From positions 31,558,513 through 31,622,512 of the forward strand of contig CM034547.1 in NCBI GenBank assembly GCA_020055645.1: DNA of 64,000 nucleotides, in the 5' to 3' direction. How positions within the stretch are numbered: the first letter of the stretch is position 1; each line of letters begins with the position of its first letter. The notes below the pieces were generated by a model. That model had not been told where the DNA came from and ran no database searches. It was given only the letters and a program-made list of their open reading frames with translations. The DNA is from Tomocerus qinae (lineage: Eukaryota; Arthropoda; Collembola; Entomobryomorpha; Tomoceridae). This document shows, piece after piece, positions 47,401 through 59,402 of the stretch. Both the position numbers and the translations under genes were made by a program.

Positions 47401-50400
47401 TGTCAGCACTATTGAGTGGAGTAGAATTGTCAACGATACATCGGATTCATCTAGTTTGGATAGCAGTATATACGTAAGTACCAATTTAATGGATATTATC
47501 TTTGCACGTACAAATTACGAACATCTTAATTCTCCTCCCCTCCCTTGATTGCTTTCAATTTAACATCATGCGCAAATATGCTATAACTTCCCGCTGTAAT
47601 CTTTTACTTGTTTTTGAAACGAATAAGTGAAGGTTACACAAATGACAACATTGCACATTATTTATTTTCCTTCGCAGCCATATTAAACAATAAAATATAG
47701 TTAATGTCTCAATGAAATATGAATATATTTAATTTTTGGACACTATTTTTGTGTGCTAACTTACTGTAGGTGGCCAATGTTGTAGTTTTCTTTGGTTTCT
47801 TCCAAATATCGTTTTAGCCATCGTTTTTCTCATATCTAATAATGAGACAAAGGCGAATGTTGGGCAAAGTTTACTTGAGGTATGAGTATGCAAGGATTAT
47901 GAATATTGATACCCAAAAGGAATGGATAAGATTTTATCTTGTTATTATTTAACAGTCTAGGTATGTAGCAACATGTTATTGTGCCTGATGCCCTATTTTC
48001 TACACTATACCTAGGTTTGGTTGAGAATCATAATGAATTTATTTACGTGGTGATTTTGTTTGATTAACTGTTTGTTTTTAATGATAAGATAAAGATGTCA
48101 CATAGGCCATAGGGTCTTTCTTTCTATAGTTGTAGTAGTACTACAAAACATTTATAAAGCTGCATGAAGGCTGTCATTTATTAAACATTCCATTGCTGGC
48201 ATACCATTTGGGTGGATAGCTGAGATTTCGTTGAACATGGAACTGTGCTGTGCATAACATGTACAAAACATCTAAATATCTTAGAAGCAACGGCACTTCA
48301 GTACTTCATTGCATTATTAGTTCTGTTCTGAGTGCTTCATAAAATACAGTTTCGCAGCAATTTCTTTCATGTCAAATAGCTCTCACATTCAGTCTATAGT
48401 CTATATTATGGGCATATAATTCGATTTTGATGTAATATTATGTTGACAAAAACCATCCTGAGGTTGTAATTCTATTTTGACAAAGCCTTACTGAAGACCA
48501 TTCAACCGCAAATTAACAGTTTCGTTTCATTTACTTTGTCTTGTCTTCGCTCCAATTTTTACTGCGGAGAAAGTTCTTTTCCTTTAAGTTTAAGTCGTAC
48601 ATCATGTTACTACGTTGTAGGAGAAAACAACTTTCTCCGACTTGGACTCGATACGATAACTACATCAGTGTGGGGCGCTCTAAGCCTTGCATATGCCTTT
48701 TCCAAGTAAATCTAAGCTCTATAAAACCCTCACCTAAGAAAACTATAAGCCTAGCACTATATCTTGTATTTACCATGTTATACTTTCTCTTGGAAAAGTT
48801 TTGTAGGGTTTAGGTATCAAAAGAAAATCTCATGCACATGGTGAAAGTGGGATAGAACCTCCCACACTGTAAATGTTATCACAATGTTTTATGAAATTGA
48901 TGCCTGTGGCAAACAGTAGATTTAGGATGATTGCAGTAGATATCAAATAGATTTCCTGCATTTTACGAAAAAGAAAAAGTTTCAAGACGTAGAAAATCTG
49001 TTTTGTAGTACAGATAACAAAGAAAACAATAGTGCTGAAATAATTTTTAGGTTACGGTTACACATGTATGCCAGTGTTACAATGTTAGAAATCTTTCCCC
49101 CTGCCTGACAATCGTCTTTTCTTCGTACTTTTATTTGGTCCAGTGTACGCAGCAGCGGCAAGAATTGCGACGTAGTTGAATAGAATCATTCATTACACAA
49201 TTCTCTGTAGTCCTTTCTCCTTCCTGTACAATCTAGTAACAACAGGATTCAGTATACTGTTTTCAAAGGTAGGCAGACTCTGTTGACATATATATTTGGC
49301 GAGTAATGTAATAATGCTATAAAGGCTATAATATCGTATACCGCTTACTGTGTTTACTTTACAACAAAATTACATTACAACGATCGTGTTTATCAATGAC
49401 ATTAATCATTAAAACTGCTTATTATTACTGCCCTTACGGAGTCCTTAAATGTTATCTCAAGCAGCAAGAAAACGTTATTCCAGGCTTAATTTTTACTTGT
49501 ATACTTTATACCTAACCGTTATCTATGGAAGAAACAAAGATTGGAATGTTGTTTTAGAAATTCGAATAGCATAAACGCCTAAAGCTAAAGGAGATGACTA
49601 CAATTTTCATTATTTTACAAAACAGTGCCATTATTATGTGATACAATAATTGCGTTGAAAGTGCGATTCGAGTGAAAGTAAACCATCTCTTACAGAATGT
49701 TATGCATTTGCTAGAGCGGAAATAGAAGAGACTGCCAGAGAATGTATCAAACACGACATGGCAAGCTATATCTAAGACATAGTAGCATACCAGAGGTATA
49801 AAGCCTAGTGTATATTAAGTACGTATGATAAAGTAATGTTTATGTATATAAAGCAGTATGTCTCAAAGTCTCCCTATGTCTGGTTTCAGATCTCGAAGTC
49901 TGTTCCCGTCTACTTGTTTACTATTCCATTCTCGTTCTTATTTCGAGTGTAGCCTGCTACGCTGAATTTTAGTCACTACCTATATATGTGCTTCTTTAAT
50001 GCCATAATGTCTGTCATAATCTTCTTGGTCATACTTTAAATAGTGTTTCTTTCTTATCTTGAGTTTCCATTGAAAGTTAGGAAAAGCTATAATTCAGAAT
50101 TGCAGGTCGTAGTTGGTAAATACTTGAAAGAAAGCAATTAGGGTAAAAGTATAAAATAAATTACTAGTGCCTCTACTACCGTCGCCTTCAATAGTAATGC
50201 CCATGCCCGGGCAATACCCGATTTTGTCCCTTTTCTACTATGACCACGACTTCAACTTTTAGTCACAAGCTGACGAAAGTCGGTTTGTTCTAGATACGGT
50301 AGCGTATAGTATGTTTCATTGATATTATGAAAGAAAAAGGTATAGGTAAAGGTAACTGGATATACATGTCCGTTAAAAAGAGAGCACGTGAAAGTCAACA

Positions 50401-53400
50401 TGGGCGTAGTATAGTAATAGGTTGTAAACTGCGACGTAGTAAGACCTATTTTTAGTGTGAAACCAGGTTCTTGTATGGAAGTTGGCGAAAGTCAAAACAG
50501 ATAGTCTGGTTTCGCAGACAGACAAAAATCAATAAAACGTAACCTACTATATACTGTGCTGGTGTCCTTATTCTCATTGTCTATGCAAGTTACAATTGCC
50601 TTGCCTTGGCGTGTTTCTCCATCCAAAATAATACTATTATCGTAGGAAACCAAAATAGCAACGTATCAGTGCTTTCTCCTTTCATGCATAAACACCGCTT
50701 GTAACTCCCTTCAAGCTCCCACAATGTCTCTTCTACGACAGCGCGACCTTAAATTAAAAATGTCGCAAATTTTTAATGCGGTCGTTGCCCTTCTTGAATA
50801 GTTACTCATTTTCTAGCAATTGATAATGTATATGATTCACAGTTATTCCCGATCATACTCATTTCCGCCTTTCACATCGAATGAATTAATTTGTATTACA
50901 CGGAGGGTCTTTTTGATACACATGTATTGAAAATAACGGTGAATCAGAAATAATGCTCTATTGACTTGTACTCTTCTTTTAAACTTTCTCTTCCCTGCTA
51001 CCCATGATACAAACGCATAGCATGATACTTTCACTATCAGAATTCCATGTTTACTATACAACAATGATTAACTTAATTTTATTATTGAATTTATTAGCTT
51101 GAAGTAGCTTTTGTATGGCTTTCGTCTGGTGTGGTTATTGTTGGTTTTAATCTTTGCAATGGGTTTTGTAGTCAATATACATGAAGTTTGAAGTCGGTTT
51201 CCAAATCCCAAAATATATAGAAATAAGATGCTTTAATACTTTCTTTTGCATTTTCTCGAGCTCTTAATCCAAAGTATTACTCACAGTAGTTGAGATTTTA
51301 CATGTTTATATTTGCAACGAATTAATTAATTCGATGACTAAAGGGTATTATACAGCGTGGTAAATGGTATTCTGTTTTCATCGCAAGAGTTAATACTTAA
51401 ACAAACCTAGTAAATAATCTAAGAAAATATAGGTAGCAAAGTTTGGTTAGCCTTGATATTTTATTACCTACCTATGTTGAAGCTTGATTGAGTATGCATA
51501 TTTGCATCTATAGTACAATTCTGTACTTATAGTTTATTTAGTTTGAGTTAATTGTCTCGGCGGATTTTATGTAAAATAAAAAATAGCAGAAATAAGGGTA
51601 CATTGACAATAAATACTAATCAAATTAATATATTTTGCTATTATTGCTGGTAGAAAATGTGATAGAACAGCTTTTATGGTTTTGATTGAGAAAATGCATA
51701 CGCTTATTGTCATACAATTGAATTTCGAAAAGAATGATAAGTATATGCGACTAGGCATTCAGTAATTAAATATATATTTTTTTATTTTCAGGCAAACAAG
51801 CCTATTCACCAATGTCCAGACACGTGCCCTGATTCCTGTCCTCAGTCTGATGTGGATGAACGTCGTCTTTGTTGGAGCAACACAAACTGTCAAAGAGGTG
51901 AGACATTGCAGTTTACAATAGTATTATAATAACTTAATAATACAATAACTTAATTAGTTTAAAAAGATATTCGAAAGCAAATACATGAGATTTGAGCATT
52001 ATGAGAACAATGAAGTCATACATAACCTACTCAAATTCCCCATTGATTCATTCAAAAACGATCTTAAAATCATTTTTGTTAAATTGTATTGTGAGGTGAT
52101 GTTATGTAGTCATCATATTTGTGTTATCTATGTAGTTGTTTTAGAAGAGATATATTGTAGTAGTAATAATGATTAAGTGCATATTTTTGTGTTGAACAGT
52201 CATCTGTCTTGAGAGAAAAAATTGTTTTTGTAATCTAGTAAGAAAGTGAGTGTATAGACAAAGTACACAATCTAAACCCTTCCTATTCCTCCCTCTGAAA
52301 GTAGTTAGGAAGATAATAATTGAGTACCTCTCTTAGATTTATACATAGTTGGTCAATGTTGCAGACAAGACTGCAGACATAGGCACACTCACAACTTACA
52401 ACAAATGGCAAAAAATCTTTTCTAAAACTATTGCATCAGTAGGAAAGCAACACCAACTGTTCTCCTCCTCCTCCAGCATGCCTATTTAGTGAGTTCTGAA
52501 CAGAATACTTCATAGTGAACTCTGGTGAACTAACCTTGAAGATCACTTTTTCGCACAAACAACTACCTATATTCATATAATGCCTATATTATTATTGTTG
52601 TTTATCTGTCTGATACTGTCTGAAACGTGTAGTTATAATATAGATAGCAGAGTTCCATTCTCTGAAGTATTTATATTATATTATTTGTACATTCGTCATT
52701 TCGTCAAGTATTTACTCCATTGGGAACTGGGATTCCTGTTATGTAGTAGCTAAAACGTAGGAATCGTGTACCTATTTGGATAATAGGAGGTTGCTACCTA
52801 TCTATAAAGAAGTACCTACTAATGCTACTAGTTAGAAGTTATTATTCATTTTGTATCTATATAGCTAGCTACAATACACATGCAACAACACATGATATAC
52901 GTGGATTGATAATAATTATAGTAATACCCATGAATGCGCTTAGTAGTAGTATCAGTGCAGGGCATAATAATATGTACGTGTAAGCATACTATACTGCTAG
53001 CTGGAATTTGCATATATTTTAAATACTATAGTCCTTCCTTAACAATAAACGTGTTGGCATCTGACAATAATATTATTACCATTATGCATGCATGGTAGGG
53101 GCAACTTATGAAGTTTACATGCACATGTAAATGCAAAGAGGTAAGGTAAAATGTACGATGGGACTTACCAGTAATTTTTGAACCTTATCTGCCATTCCTT
53201 GATACACCTGTAATCTCTATACGACACTTCAGTTCAGTCAGACTCAGATCCTGTGTTAAGTATGTTTATGTATGCCAAGATTGTATGATAGATATTTGCC
53301 AATAATGAATATAAAATCTTTTCGGAAATAATTAAGGGTATTTCCTTATCTGTGGGGGTAACTATTTTTGTATCGCTCTTGATACAACGTTTCCATGCAT

Positions 53401-56400
53401 GATGAAATTGAAAACCTTCTCATGATGAGATTTGGGTTATATTAATTGTCATTTGTGTATTTGTGGTATGTCTTTATTTTTTATTATTAATTTTTACTTT
53501 TGAAATCTCTATTCTACAGTGGATGCCAAAACCTGTAAAAATAGAAATTGCGATGGACCCTGCATGGATAATGGCGAATGCTGCAGTTCGGAGTGTCTTG
53601 GTGGGTGCACCGGCACAGGACCACACCAGTGTTTCGTTTGCAAACACGTTCACTACAAAGACAAATGTCAAGAAAATTGTCCTGGTGGATTTTATGAGGT
53701 ATTGGACTTAATTCAATGTCAAGTCAAATGTAGTTCTGCTGGATCCGGCTGGACCAGGAAATAATATATTGAAATTACATTTATAAGACTTTCCTCTAAT
53801 TAGGTGCTCATGAAACTGATTTTATTTATTGTACATAATGTATTAAGTTCTTCATTACGGATGTTTTGAATGATCTTGTCGTATAATTCGATGTGGAACT
53901 TCCATGGGTTAACTTTTGTTTAAATCCATCTTTTTAAAGAAAATTTACAGTCCAAAATTCAGTTTAGATTGAGAATTGAAGCTGAATTTTAACAAAAAAT
54001 TAATTGCTTGCTTAATGGCTCGCTACTGGCGAATTACTGACGATTACAGCTATAAGAAAAACAAAAGTCATAAAATATATGCACATGATAATATGTTCTA
54101 TTGCTCCTTTCTCCTACAGTACTTAAGTCGACGGTGTCTGGATCGAGAACAATGTTTGAATGTCAGTAGCGGCCCTGGACCTAGTGGTTCGAAATCAACA
54201 AAAGGAAAACTGTACCGAGATAAAAATGGGAAATTATTTTGTGTTTTGGAATGTCCAAAGGATACTGAGTTGTCTCCCAACACCACGGATTGCATTCCAT
54301 GCGATGGTAATTTTTTTTTAATTACCAATTTGATGGGTAGAGATTCACCATGAGTGGTGAACGGATCAAAATTATTAATTGACCTTTAAAGCTCATAATT
54401 TATTTGATTTAATTTATGGACTCTTTGAAATTTACCGTGTAGGTGCCTGCAAGAAAAATTGCTCTGGAGCTGTTGTAGAAACCATAGAAGGAGCAAAGAA
54501 ATTGGAAGGATGTACTAGAATAACGGGTGCTCTGATGATCAAAATCCGAGGCTCTGCAGCTGGAAAACTAAGACTTGTGAAGGAATTGAAGAAGAATTTG
54601 GACAAAATAGAAGAAATTGACCACTTCCTCATTGTCACTTATACATACTCCATTTATTCTTTAGACTTTTTGGAAAATTTAAAAAGGATCAGAGGAATTG
54701 TCTTAGATGAAGGGCGGTATGTGTAATACTTCACGTTTGTTTATGATTTATAATGTTCTAAGTTTTATTACATATTTATACTATTGGTTTAATTTTTTGT
54801 TAATAATCCGAAAATATTGAATTTAGGTATGCACTTGTGGTAAAATCGAACGACAATCTCGTGGAACTGTGGAATTCCACTACGAACCCAAACCGAACTA
54901 TTACAATTGATAATAAAGAGGCTCGTGTGCTCTTCCATTATAATCCAAAATTGTGTCCGAATAAAATCTGGGAATTCGTCAATCAAGCTGGAATCGTTAG
55001 ACCCAAGGATGATAAGATAGATATTGGTATCACAAATGGCGACAAAGTTCCGTGTAAGCTAATGGTTGTCGTTTTAGATAACGTTTCTAACTCACAAATA
55101 GATTCACAATAATTAATTAACAAATGTGCTTATTCAGGCAATACTCGGAGGTTAGCCGTAGAAGTTCGTAGAAAGTCGAATTCATCCGTGACGATACAAT
55201 GGGAAAACTTCCGCCGTAATTTAACGCAAACAAATCACCTGTTGAATTACGAAGTGTCGTACAAAGAAGCTCCTGAATACCCACAGAAAAACGTTTCCAT
55301 TTACGACAATCGTGATCCTTGTGGTGAAGACGACTGGAAAGTTTTAGACATTCCAAAAATGCCCGATAAAGATGTTCAGGGTTTAAATCAGTTGCAAGAA
55401 CCACAATGGGAGTACGAAAGAATTATCAATGGCCTGAAACATTTCACTTGGTATTCTTTGTATGTTAAGACGATTGTAATTCCAGATGAAACTTCTCCAA
55501 ATAATAATACAGGAGCTCAATCTGCCCTAATTTATTTCCAAACATTACCTGACACTCCAAGTAAACCACAAGCGTTCATTGCGAAAGCAAAGGGGTCGGA
55601 CTCATTGTCAATAAGTTGGGAACCTCCGTTAACACCAAACGGAATTTTAGAAAGTTTTAAGATTTACATAAAAGAACAGCCAAATGATCAAAGTTTCCAT
55701 GATCAAAGAGACTATTGTCTCAGCGGACGACCTCAGAAGAAAGATTCAATTTTCGGTTTAGACTCCTTTGTTAGTACCAGTGACAAAACAACTACAGTCC
55801 TAAACGATAAAGATTGCTGTTCATGTTCTGCTCCTGGATCGCCTACAAAGGGGATGGGTGGTAATAAAAAACCTCCACGAGGAGGTCAGGATCATGACCA
55901 AGTCAAATTGAGGGAGGACGTCTATAATGCAATTATGGATGACGTTTTTGTACCCAATCCCAATTTCAATGACAGTAAAATTGAAAGTAATGATATTTCC
56001 AAATCTGGAGGAAGAAAAAGAAGAAGAAGAGAAGCTTTGGCTTTGGAAGATCCAACATCGGATTCCAATGAAAAGGTTTTTCCGGGTGAACATCACGAAA
56101 CATTTAATAAACAACCTTTCATTGATGGGAAACTCATTGCTACAATCAACTACACTTTGTCACATAAAACTTATCATCACCTACTTGAAAATTTAACTCA
56201 TTACACAACTTACACTATCGGAATTCAAGCCTGTCGACATCCTGCAGACACCAAGGACATAGAAAATGACACACGGACTTGCTCTGAAGTTACAAAGAAA
56301 AACATAGAAACAAATGCTTCCCGTAAGTTTTAATATATAAAAATGCTGAGATATCAATTTGAATATTGTTTAGTTTATGAGATCATAAATTATTTTTGTC

Positions 56401-59400
56401 TTAAATTTGTAGCTACTGCTGATGATATTGATATTAAAACTATCTCCACGAATGTAACTGGAAATAAGCTTCATCTTCGGTGGATGGAACCTAAGGAGCC
56501 CAATGGTGTTGTTATGGCTTATAAAATAAAAGTGCTAAAAGTCAGTGGTAATCCAGACTCGTATGGCACTTATCATGGTTGCATTACAAGGAAAAAATTC
56601 CAAGAAAATGGACGTAATTTCACATTTCCTGACAGCCTCCAGCCTGGAAATTACAGTGTTCAGATTCAAGTAATCTCTTTGGCTAGTGACTCTAATTTCA
56701 CGGAACTGATGTATTTTTTCGTAGAGGTAACTGCATTATTATATTGGATGGCACACGACACCCATAATGACACTCTTTGGAATCAAGTTCTCACGGAATA
56801 TTATAATACCTTTTGCAGGATAATCAACCTAAAGATTATTGGTTTTGGCTGCTAGTCATCTTGTTACCCCTGATGCTTTTCATTTGTATAATTGGACTAC
56901 TGTCTGTTTACTACATTCGTAACAAAGGATGGACTATTGGTCCGGTTGTTATCTCTCATAATCCAGAATACATGGAAAATGGTCAGTATAGATAATCATA
57001 TGGGTCTATTTTTATACAATACATACTAAAGGGTCAAAGCTTGATTGCTTTTTGTTTCTTATTACAGTTGACATTCCAGATGAGTGGGAAGTTACGAGGG
57101 ACCAAATTAAATTATTAAAGGAATTAGGAAATGGGTCATTTGGGATGGTTTATGAAGGAATTCTCATGGATTTTATACCAGGATATGCGAAACTACGATG
57201 TGCCGTTAAAACTGTTTCAGAAGAAGCTAATAGTGAAGATAGAGCTCTTTTCCTCAAAGAAGCTGAACTTATGACAAAACTAAATTGCCACCACCTTGTC
57301 AAGCTTTTAGGCGTTGTCTCAAAAACTCAGCCGACATACGTTGTAATGGAATTGATGACATATGGGGATTTGAAAAAGTATCTCAGAGCTCGAAGGCCTG
57401 ACTCTCCCTATAATGAGGGGGAACCCCCTCCAACTCTAAGGGTAAGTACCTCAACTATTGAAAATGTCGTTTTGACCTTGCTCCTGGATGATATTATCTG
57501 AATCCATATAAATAAAGGTCACCTGTTTATAGATGAGATGGGTAACCGAAAAGTACATACTGTAGAAAAGTAGCTACTTGTAGGAAGGTACTCACGGGCG
57601 GATTATACCGAATGTTCTGTTAAATAATTACTTTTTTCTGTATTCAGCAAATACTAAGGATTGCTTGTGAAATTGCTGATGGGATGGCTTACATACATAG
57701 TCACAAGCTGGTTCACAGAGATTTGGCAGCAAGAAACTGTATGGTTGCAGAAGACAAGTCTGTAAAAGTTGGAGATTTCGGAATGACTAAAGAAGTTATT
57801 CAGACTGATTATTATAGGAAACAAACCAGAGGACTTTTACCTGTCAGGTGAGATGTTCAATATTTAATTTCACAAAATCTACGCAAACATAAATTAGCTT
57901 TTCTTTCAGAAAAATTGTGATAGATAGCAACATTTATATAAATCTATATACAATTCAGTTATAAATATCATCATATGAAATTGTAAATTCTAAAAACTGA
58001 CAAGTCTTTAAATAAATTAGGTGGATGGCACCAGAGTCATTGCGTGACGGGGTTTTCACCAATCAAACAGATGTTTGGAGTTTTGGCGTCGTCCTTTGGG
58101 AAATGGCGACTTTGGCCGCTCAACCATATCAGGTTAGAATATGACATTTAAAAAACATTTAAATTTTGATGATCTCTTTCAGTAATATTTTGACTTTACT
58201 GTCTAATAATGTCATGCTTTTTAACAGGGTCTCAGCAACAGCCAAGTTTTGCTGTACGTTCAAGGAGGAGGTACTATGGAACGACCTGACAATTGCCCCG
58301 ACGTTTTGTTTACTTTGATGCTGTCATGTTGGGAATATGATCACCGTCATCGACCAACTTTCACTGATATTCTAGACAAGTGAGTTCAGCTTAGTTGTAC
58401 AATTATCTAGGATAATGATAGTTGTTGTAAAGTAAGATTTTGAATGACATTATTTTGGTAATTTTTAGCTTGACACAAGATCTGGATTCTTCCTTTGCCG
58501 CCGTATCTTTCTTCCATTCCCGAGAAGGCCAGGAATTTAAATATCAATGCAAAAATCGGCCTATTAGTGACGAGCCTATTACAGTACGAACTCCTCTTCG
58601 TGCGACAATGGAAGACATAGACTCTGAACTGGACGACTACGATTCTGACGATGAGCATAATTTGCAAGATATGGTGGATGATATTAACAGTTCAATCGCA
58701 AGACGCCGACTACCGACAAGTCCAACAATGACAACGACAGGTTCTATGCCTACGAACACGACGACATCAATGAACAACGGTTTAATTTTAATTCCTCTGT
58801 CAGCGGATTCAGGACAGATAATCAACAACAATCGCCCTGGGGGATCACCACCTTCAACATTATTGCCTATTAGCCAATCTCTGCATAATAATGCCCAAAT
58901 AATACCAGAGAATGGTACACCATTAGGTGCGAAACCTTATTCGAACACTAACAATAACTACGCTTCAACAAATCCCGGTGGTGGAAGTGAAAGTGGATTT
59001 GTGTGCCTTAATCTGTCGCCAAATCAGACATCTTCTGCGTACACTCCAAACGGTGTGGAGAATACTAATGCTCCAATTGCCAAATATACAAATATTCCAA
59101 GTAGCCAAAGTTCCGGACAAATCAATAGTGGTAGACGTGTGAATCATAGTGGTAGTAGTAATAGTAATTGTGCAACGACACCCAATAGTGCTCCTCCGGG
59201 CAGTAATGAAAGTTCGAAGGCATTAAGTATAGCCTACTCTTCGAGTGATGGGAGCAAAATTAGTAATGGAGGAGCAAATGTGAATATGGGTGGAGTGACT
59301 ACCAGTGCAGGACCGGGTAGCGGTGGTAATGGTTATATTACACTAAGACATTCTCCTGTTACTGAAACGTATCAAAAGAATAATAGAACTTCACAATTTT

Positions 59401-59402
59401 GA
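41199..59402 (+). CDS. InR: Insulin/insulin-like growth factor receptor tyrosine kinase, 16 exons
   Basis: Membrane receptor kinase for insulin-like peptides. Exons: 41199-41430, 46811-47082, 47312-47473, 51792-51897, 53520-53698, 54120-54306, 54443-54716, 54827-55053, 55138-56322, 56413-56726, 56819-56981, 57068-57441, 57648-57847, 58021-58132, 58228-58379, 58469-59402; 5073 nt, 1690 aa. Parts: long N-terminus with a late hydrophobic signal segment, L1 (about 80-222), Cys-rich furin-like region (230-380), L2 (380-546), FnIII domains with a ligand-binding alphaCT-like segment (VFVPNP, about 816-821), RKRRRR cleavage site (839-844), transmembrane helix (1055-1079), NPEY (1094-1097), kinase domain (about 1107-1385: GNGSFG 1121-1126, Lys1148, HRDLAARN with Asp1250, DFG at 1268) and a Ser/Asn/Gly-rich tail. 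The first activation-loop tyrosine is replaced by Ile1276. It is far from other Tyr kinases in domain order, so the family call is firm. Confidence 0.96.
42228..42757 (-). repeat. LTR copy (3' LTR on the minus strand)
   Basis: 530 bp, identical by eye to 45530-46059. Starts TATCACAGGAG and ends CCCGTAACA on the plus strand. Confidence 0.95.
42758..42772 (-). other. Retrotransposon polypurine tract
   Basis: The minus strand reads TTTGGGGGTGGAGCA directly against the start of the downstream LTR, the expected place for plus-strand priming. Confidence 0.6.
43760..43885. repeat. Degenerate short tandem repeat in the retrotransposon core
   Basis: About four copies of a TTGTCGTGAGAGACT-like unit spaced 30-40 bp apart (GCCGTGAGAG, GTCGTGAGAG, GTCGCAAGAG, GTCATAAGAG). 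The role is unknown. Confidence 0.5.
45512..45527 (-). other. Retrotransposon primer-binding site
   Basis: The minus strand reads TGGCGCCCAACGACT two bases after the LTR end. TGGCGCC is the common start of tRNA-complementary primer sites in LTR retroelements. Confidence 0.7.
45530..46059 (-). repeat. LTR copy (5' LTR on the minus strand)
   Basis: 530 bp partner of 42228-42757. On the minus strand it should carry the element's promoter. Identity of the two copies points to a recent insertion. Confidence 0.95.
46811..47082 (+). CDS. InR: InR exon 2 (L1 domain)
   Basis: Codes [20 protein letters not shown], then [20 protein letters not shown] and [16 protein letters not shown], equivalent to the human L1 stretch [20 protein letters not shown]. 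Confidence 0.96.
47312..47473 (+). CDS. InR: InR exon 3 (end of L1)
   Basis: Codes [20 protein letters not shown] and [16 protein letters not shown] (human NNELCYLATIDWSRIL). Phase 0 at both ends. Confidence 0.96.
47474..51791. other. InR intron 3, nothing else recognised
   Basis: 4.3-kb AT-rich intron. No nested gene, RNA gene or clear repeat was recognised. Confidence 0.5.
51792..51897 (+). CDS. InR: InR exon 4 (start of cysteine-rich region)
   Basis: Codes [11 protein letters not shown] and [12 protein letters not shown], the first furin-like Cys modules (human ERCWTHSHCQ). Acceptor TTTTCAG, donor G|GTGAGA. Confidence 0.93.
51898..53519. other. InR intron 4, nothing else recognised
   Basis: 1.6-kb AT-rich intron without recognisable coding or repeat content. 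Confidence 0.5.
53520..53698 (+). CDS. InR: InR exon 5 (cysteine-rich region)
   Basis: Codes [20 protein letters not shown] and [11 protein letters not shown] (human [22 protein letters not shown]). The donor GAG|GTATTG in phase 0 joins exon 6. Confidence 0.94.
54120..54306 (+). CDS. InR: InR exon 6 (end of cysteine-rich region)
   Basis: Codes [14 protein letters not shown] and [19 protein letters not shown], the last Cys modules before L2; phase 0 in, 1 out. Confidence 0.92.
54443..54716 (+). CDS. InR: InR exon 7 (L2 domain)
   Basis: Starts ACKKNC (human PCPKVC), then [17 protein letters not shown] and [20 protein letters not shown], typical L2 leucine-rich repeats. Phase 2 out. Confidence 0.94.
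54827..55053 (+). CDS. InR: InR exon 8 (end of L2)
   Basis: Codes [16 protein letters not shown] and [18 protein letters not shown], matching the human L2 end [17 protein letters not shown]. Confidence 0.95.
55138..56322 (+). CDS. InR: InR exon 9 (FnIII domains, insert region, proteolytic site)
   Basis: A single 1185-bp exon. Codes FnIII-1 ([21 protein letters not shown]), FnIII-2 ([19 protein letters not shown]), an insert with a DCCSCS cluster for the inter-chain disulfide, the alphaCT-like [14 protein letters not shown] and the basic RKRRRR site for furin-type cleavage into alpha and beta chains. Confidence 0.96.
56413..56726 (+). CDS. InR: InR exon 10 (FnIII-3)
   Basis: Codes [20 protein letters not shown] and [16 protein letters not shown], equivalent to human [20 protein letters not shown] and LSPGNYSVRI. 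Confidence 0.96.
56819..56981 (+). CDS. InR: InR exon 11 (transmembrane helix and NPEY)
   Basis: Codes [20 protein letters not shown] and onward, a single membrane span, then a basic stop-transfer (RNKGW) and NPEYM. NPEY is the juxtamembrane motif that, when phosphorylated, docks Shc and IRS PTB domains. Confidence 0.96.
57068..57441 (+). CDS. InR: InR exon 12 (kinase N-lobe)
   Basis: Codes [20 protein letters not shown], the glycine loop [17 protein letters not shown] with the ATP-binding lysine and [20 protein letters not shown]. Confidence 0.97.
57648..57847 (+). CDS. InR: InR exon 13 (catalytic and activation loops)
   Basis: Codes [19 protein letters not shown] and the activation segment [20 protein letters not shown]. 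Human and fly receptors have a tyrosine (YETDYY) where this one has Ile (IQTDYY). Confidence 0.97.
58021..58132 (+). CDS. InR: InR exon 14 (kinase C-lobe)
   Basis: Codes [20 protein letters not shown] and [17 protein letters not shown], with the APE motif and the DxW structural aspartate. Confidence 0.97.
58228..58379 (+). CDS. InR: InR exon 15 (kinase C-lobe)
   Basis: Codes [22 protein letters not shown] and [19 protein letters not shown], the end of the kinase fold. Confidence 0.96.
58469..59402 (+). CDS. InR: InR exon 16 (C-terminal tail and stop)
   Basis: Begins [20 protein letters not shown] (human DDLHPSFPEVSFFHSEEN), then an acidic stretch ([16 protein letters not shown]) and about 250 residues rich in Ser, Asn, Gly and Thr. 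No NPXY and no YxxM docking repeats like the Drosophila tail extension. It ends NNRTSQF, TGA 59400-59402. Confidence 0.94.

Noticed and set aside
53699..53764. InR exon 5 frame running on to a stop at 53764
   Set aside because: Exon 6 joins in phase with conserved cysteine-rich sequence; read-through would truncate the receptor. A soluble isoform is conceivable but unsupported.
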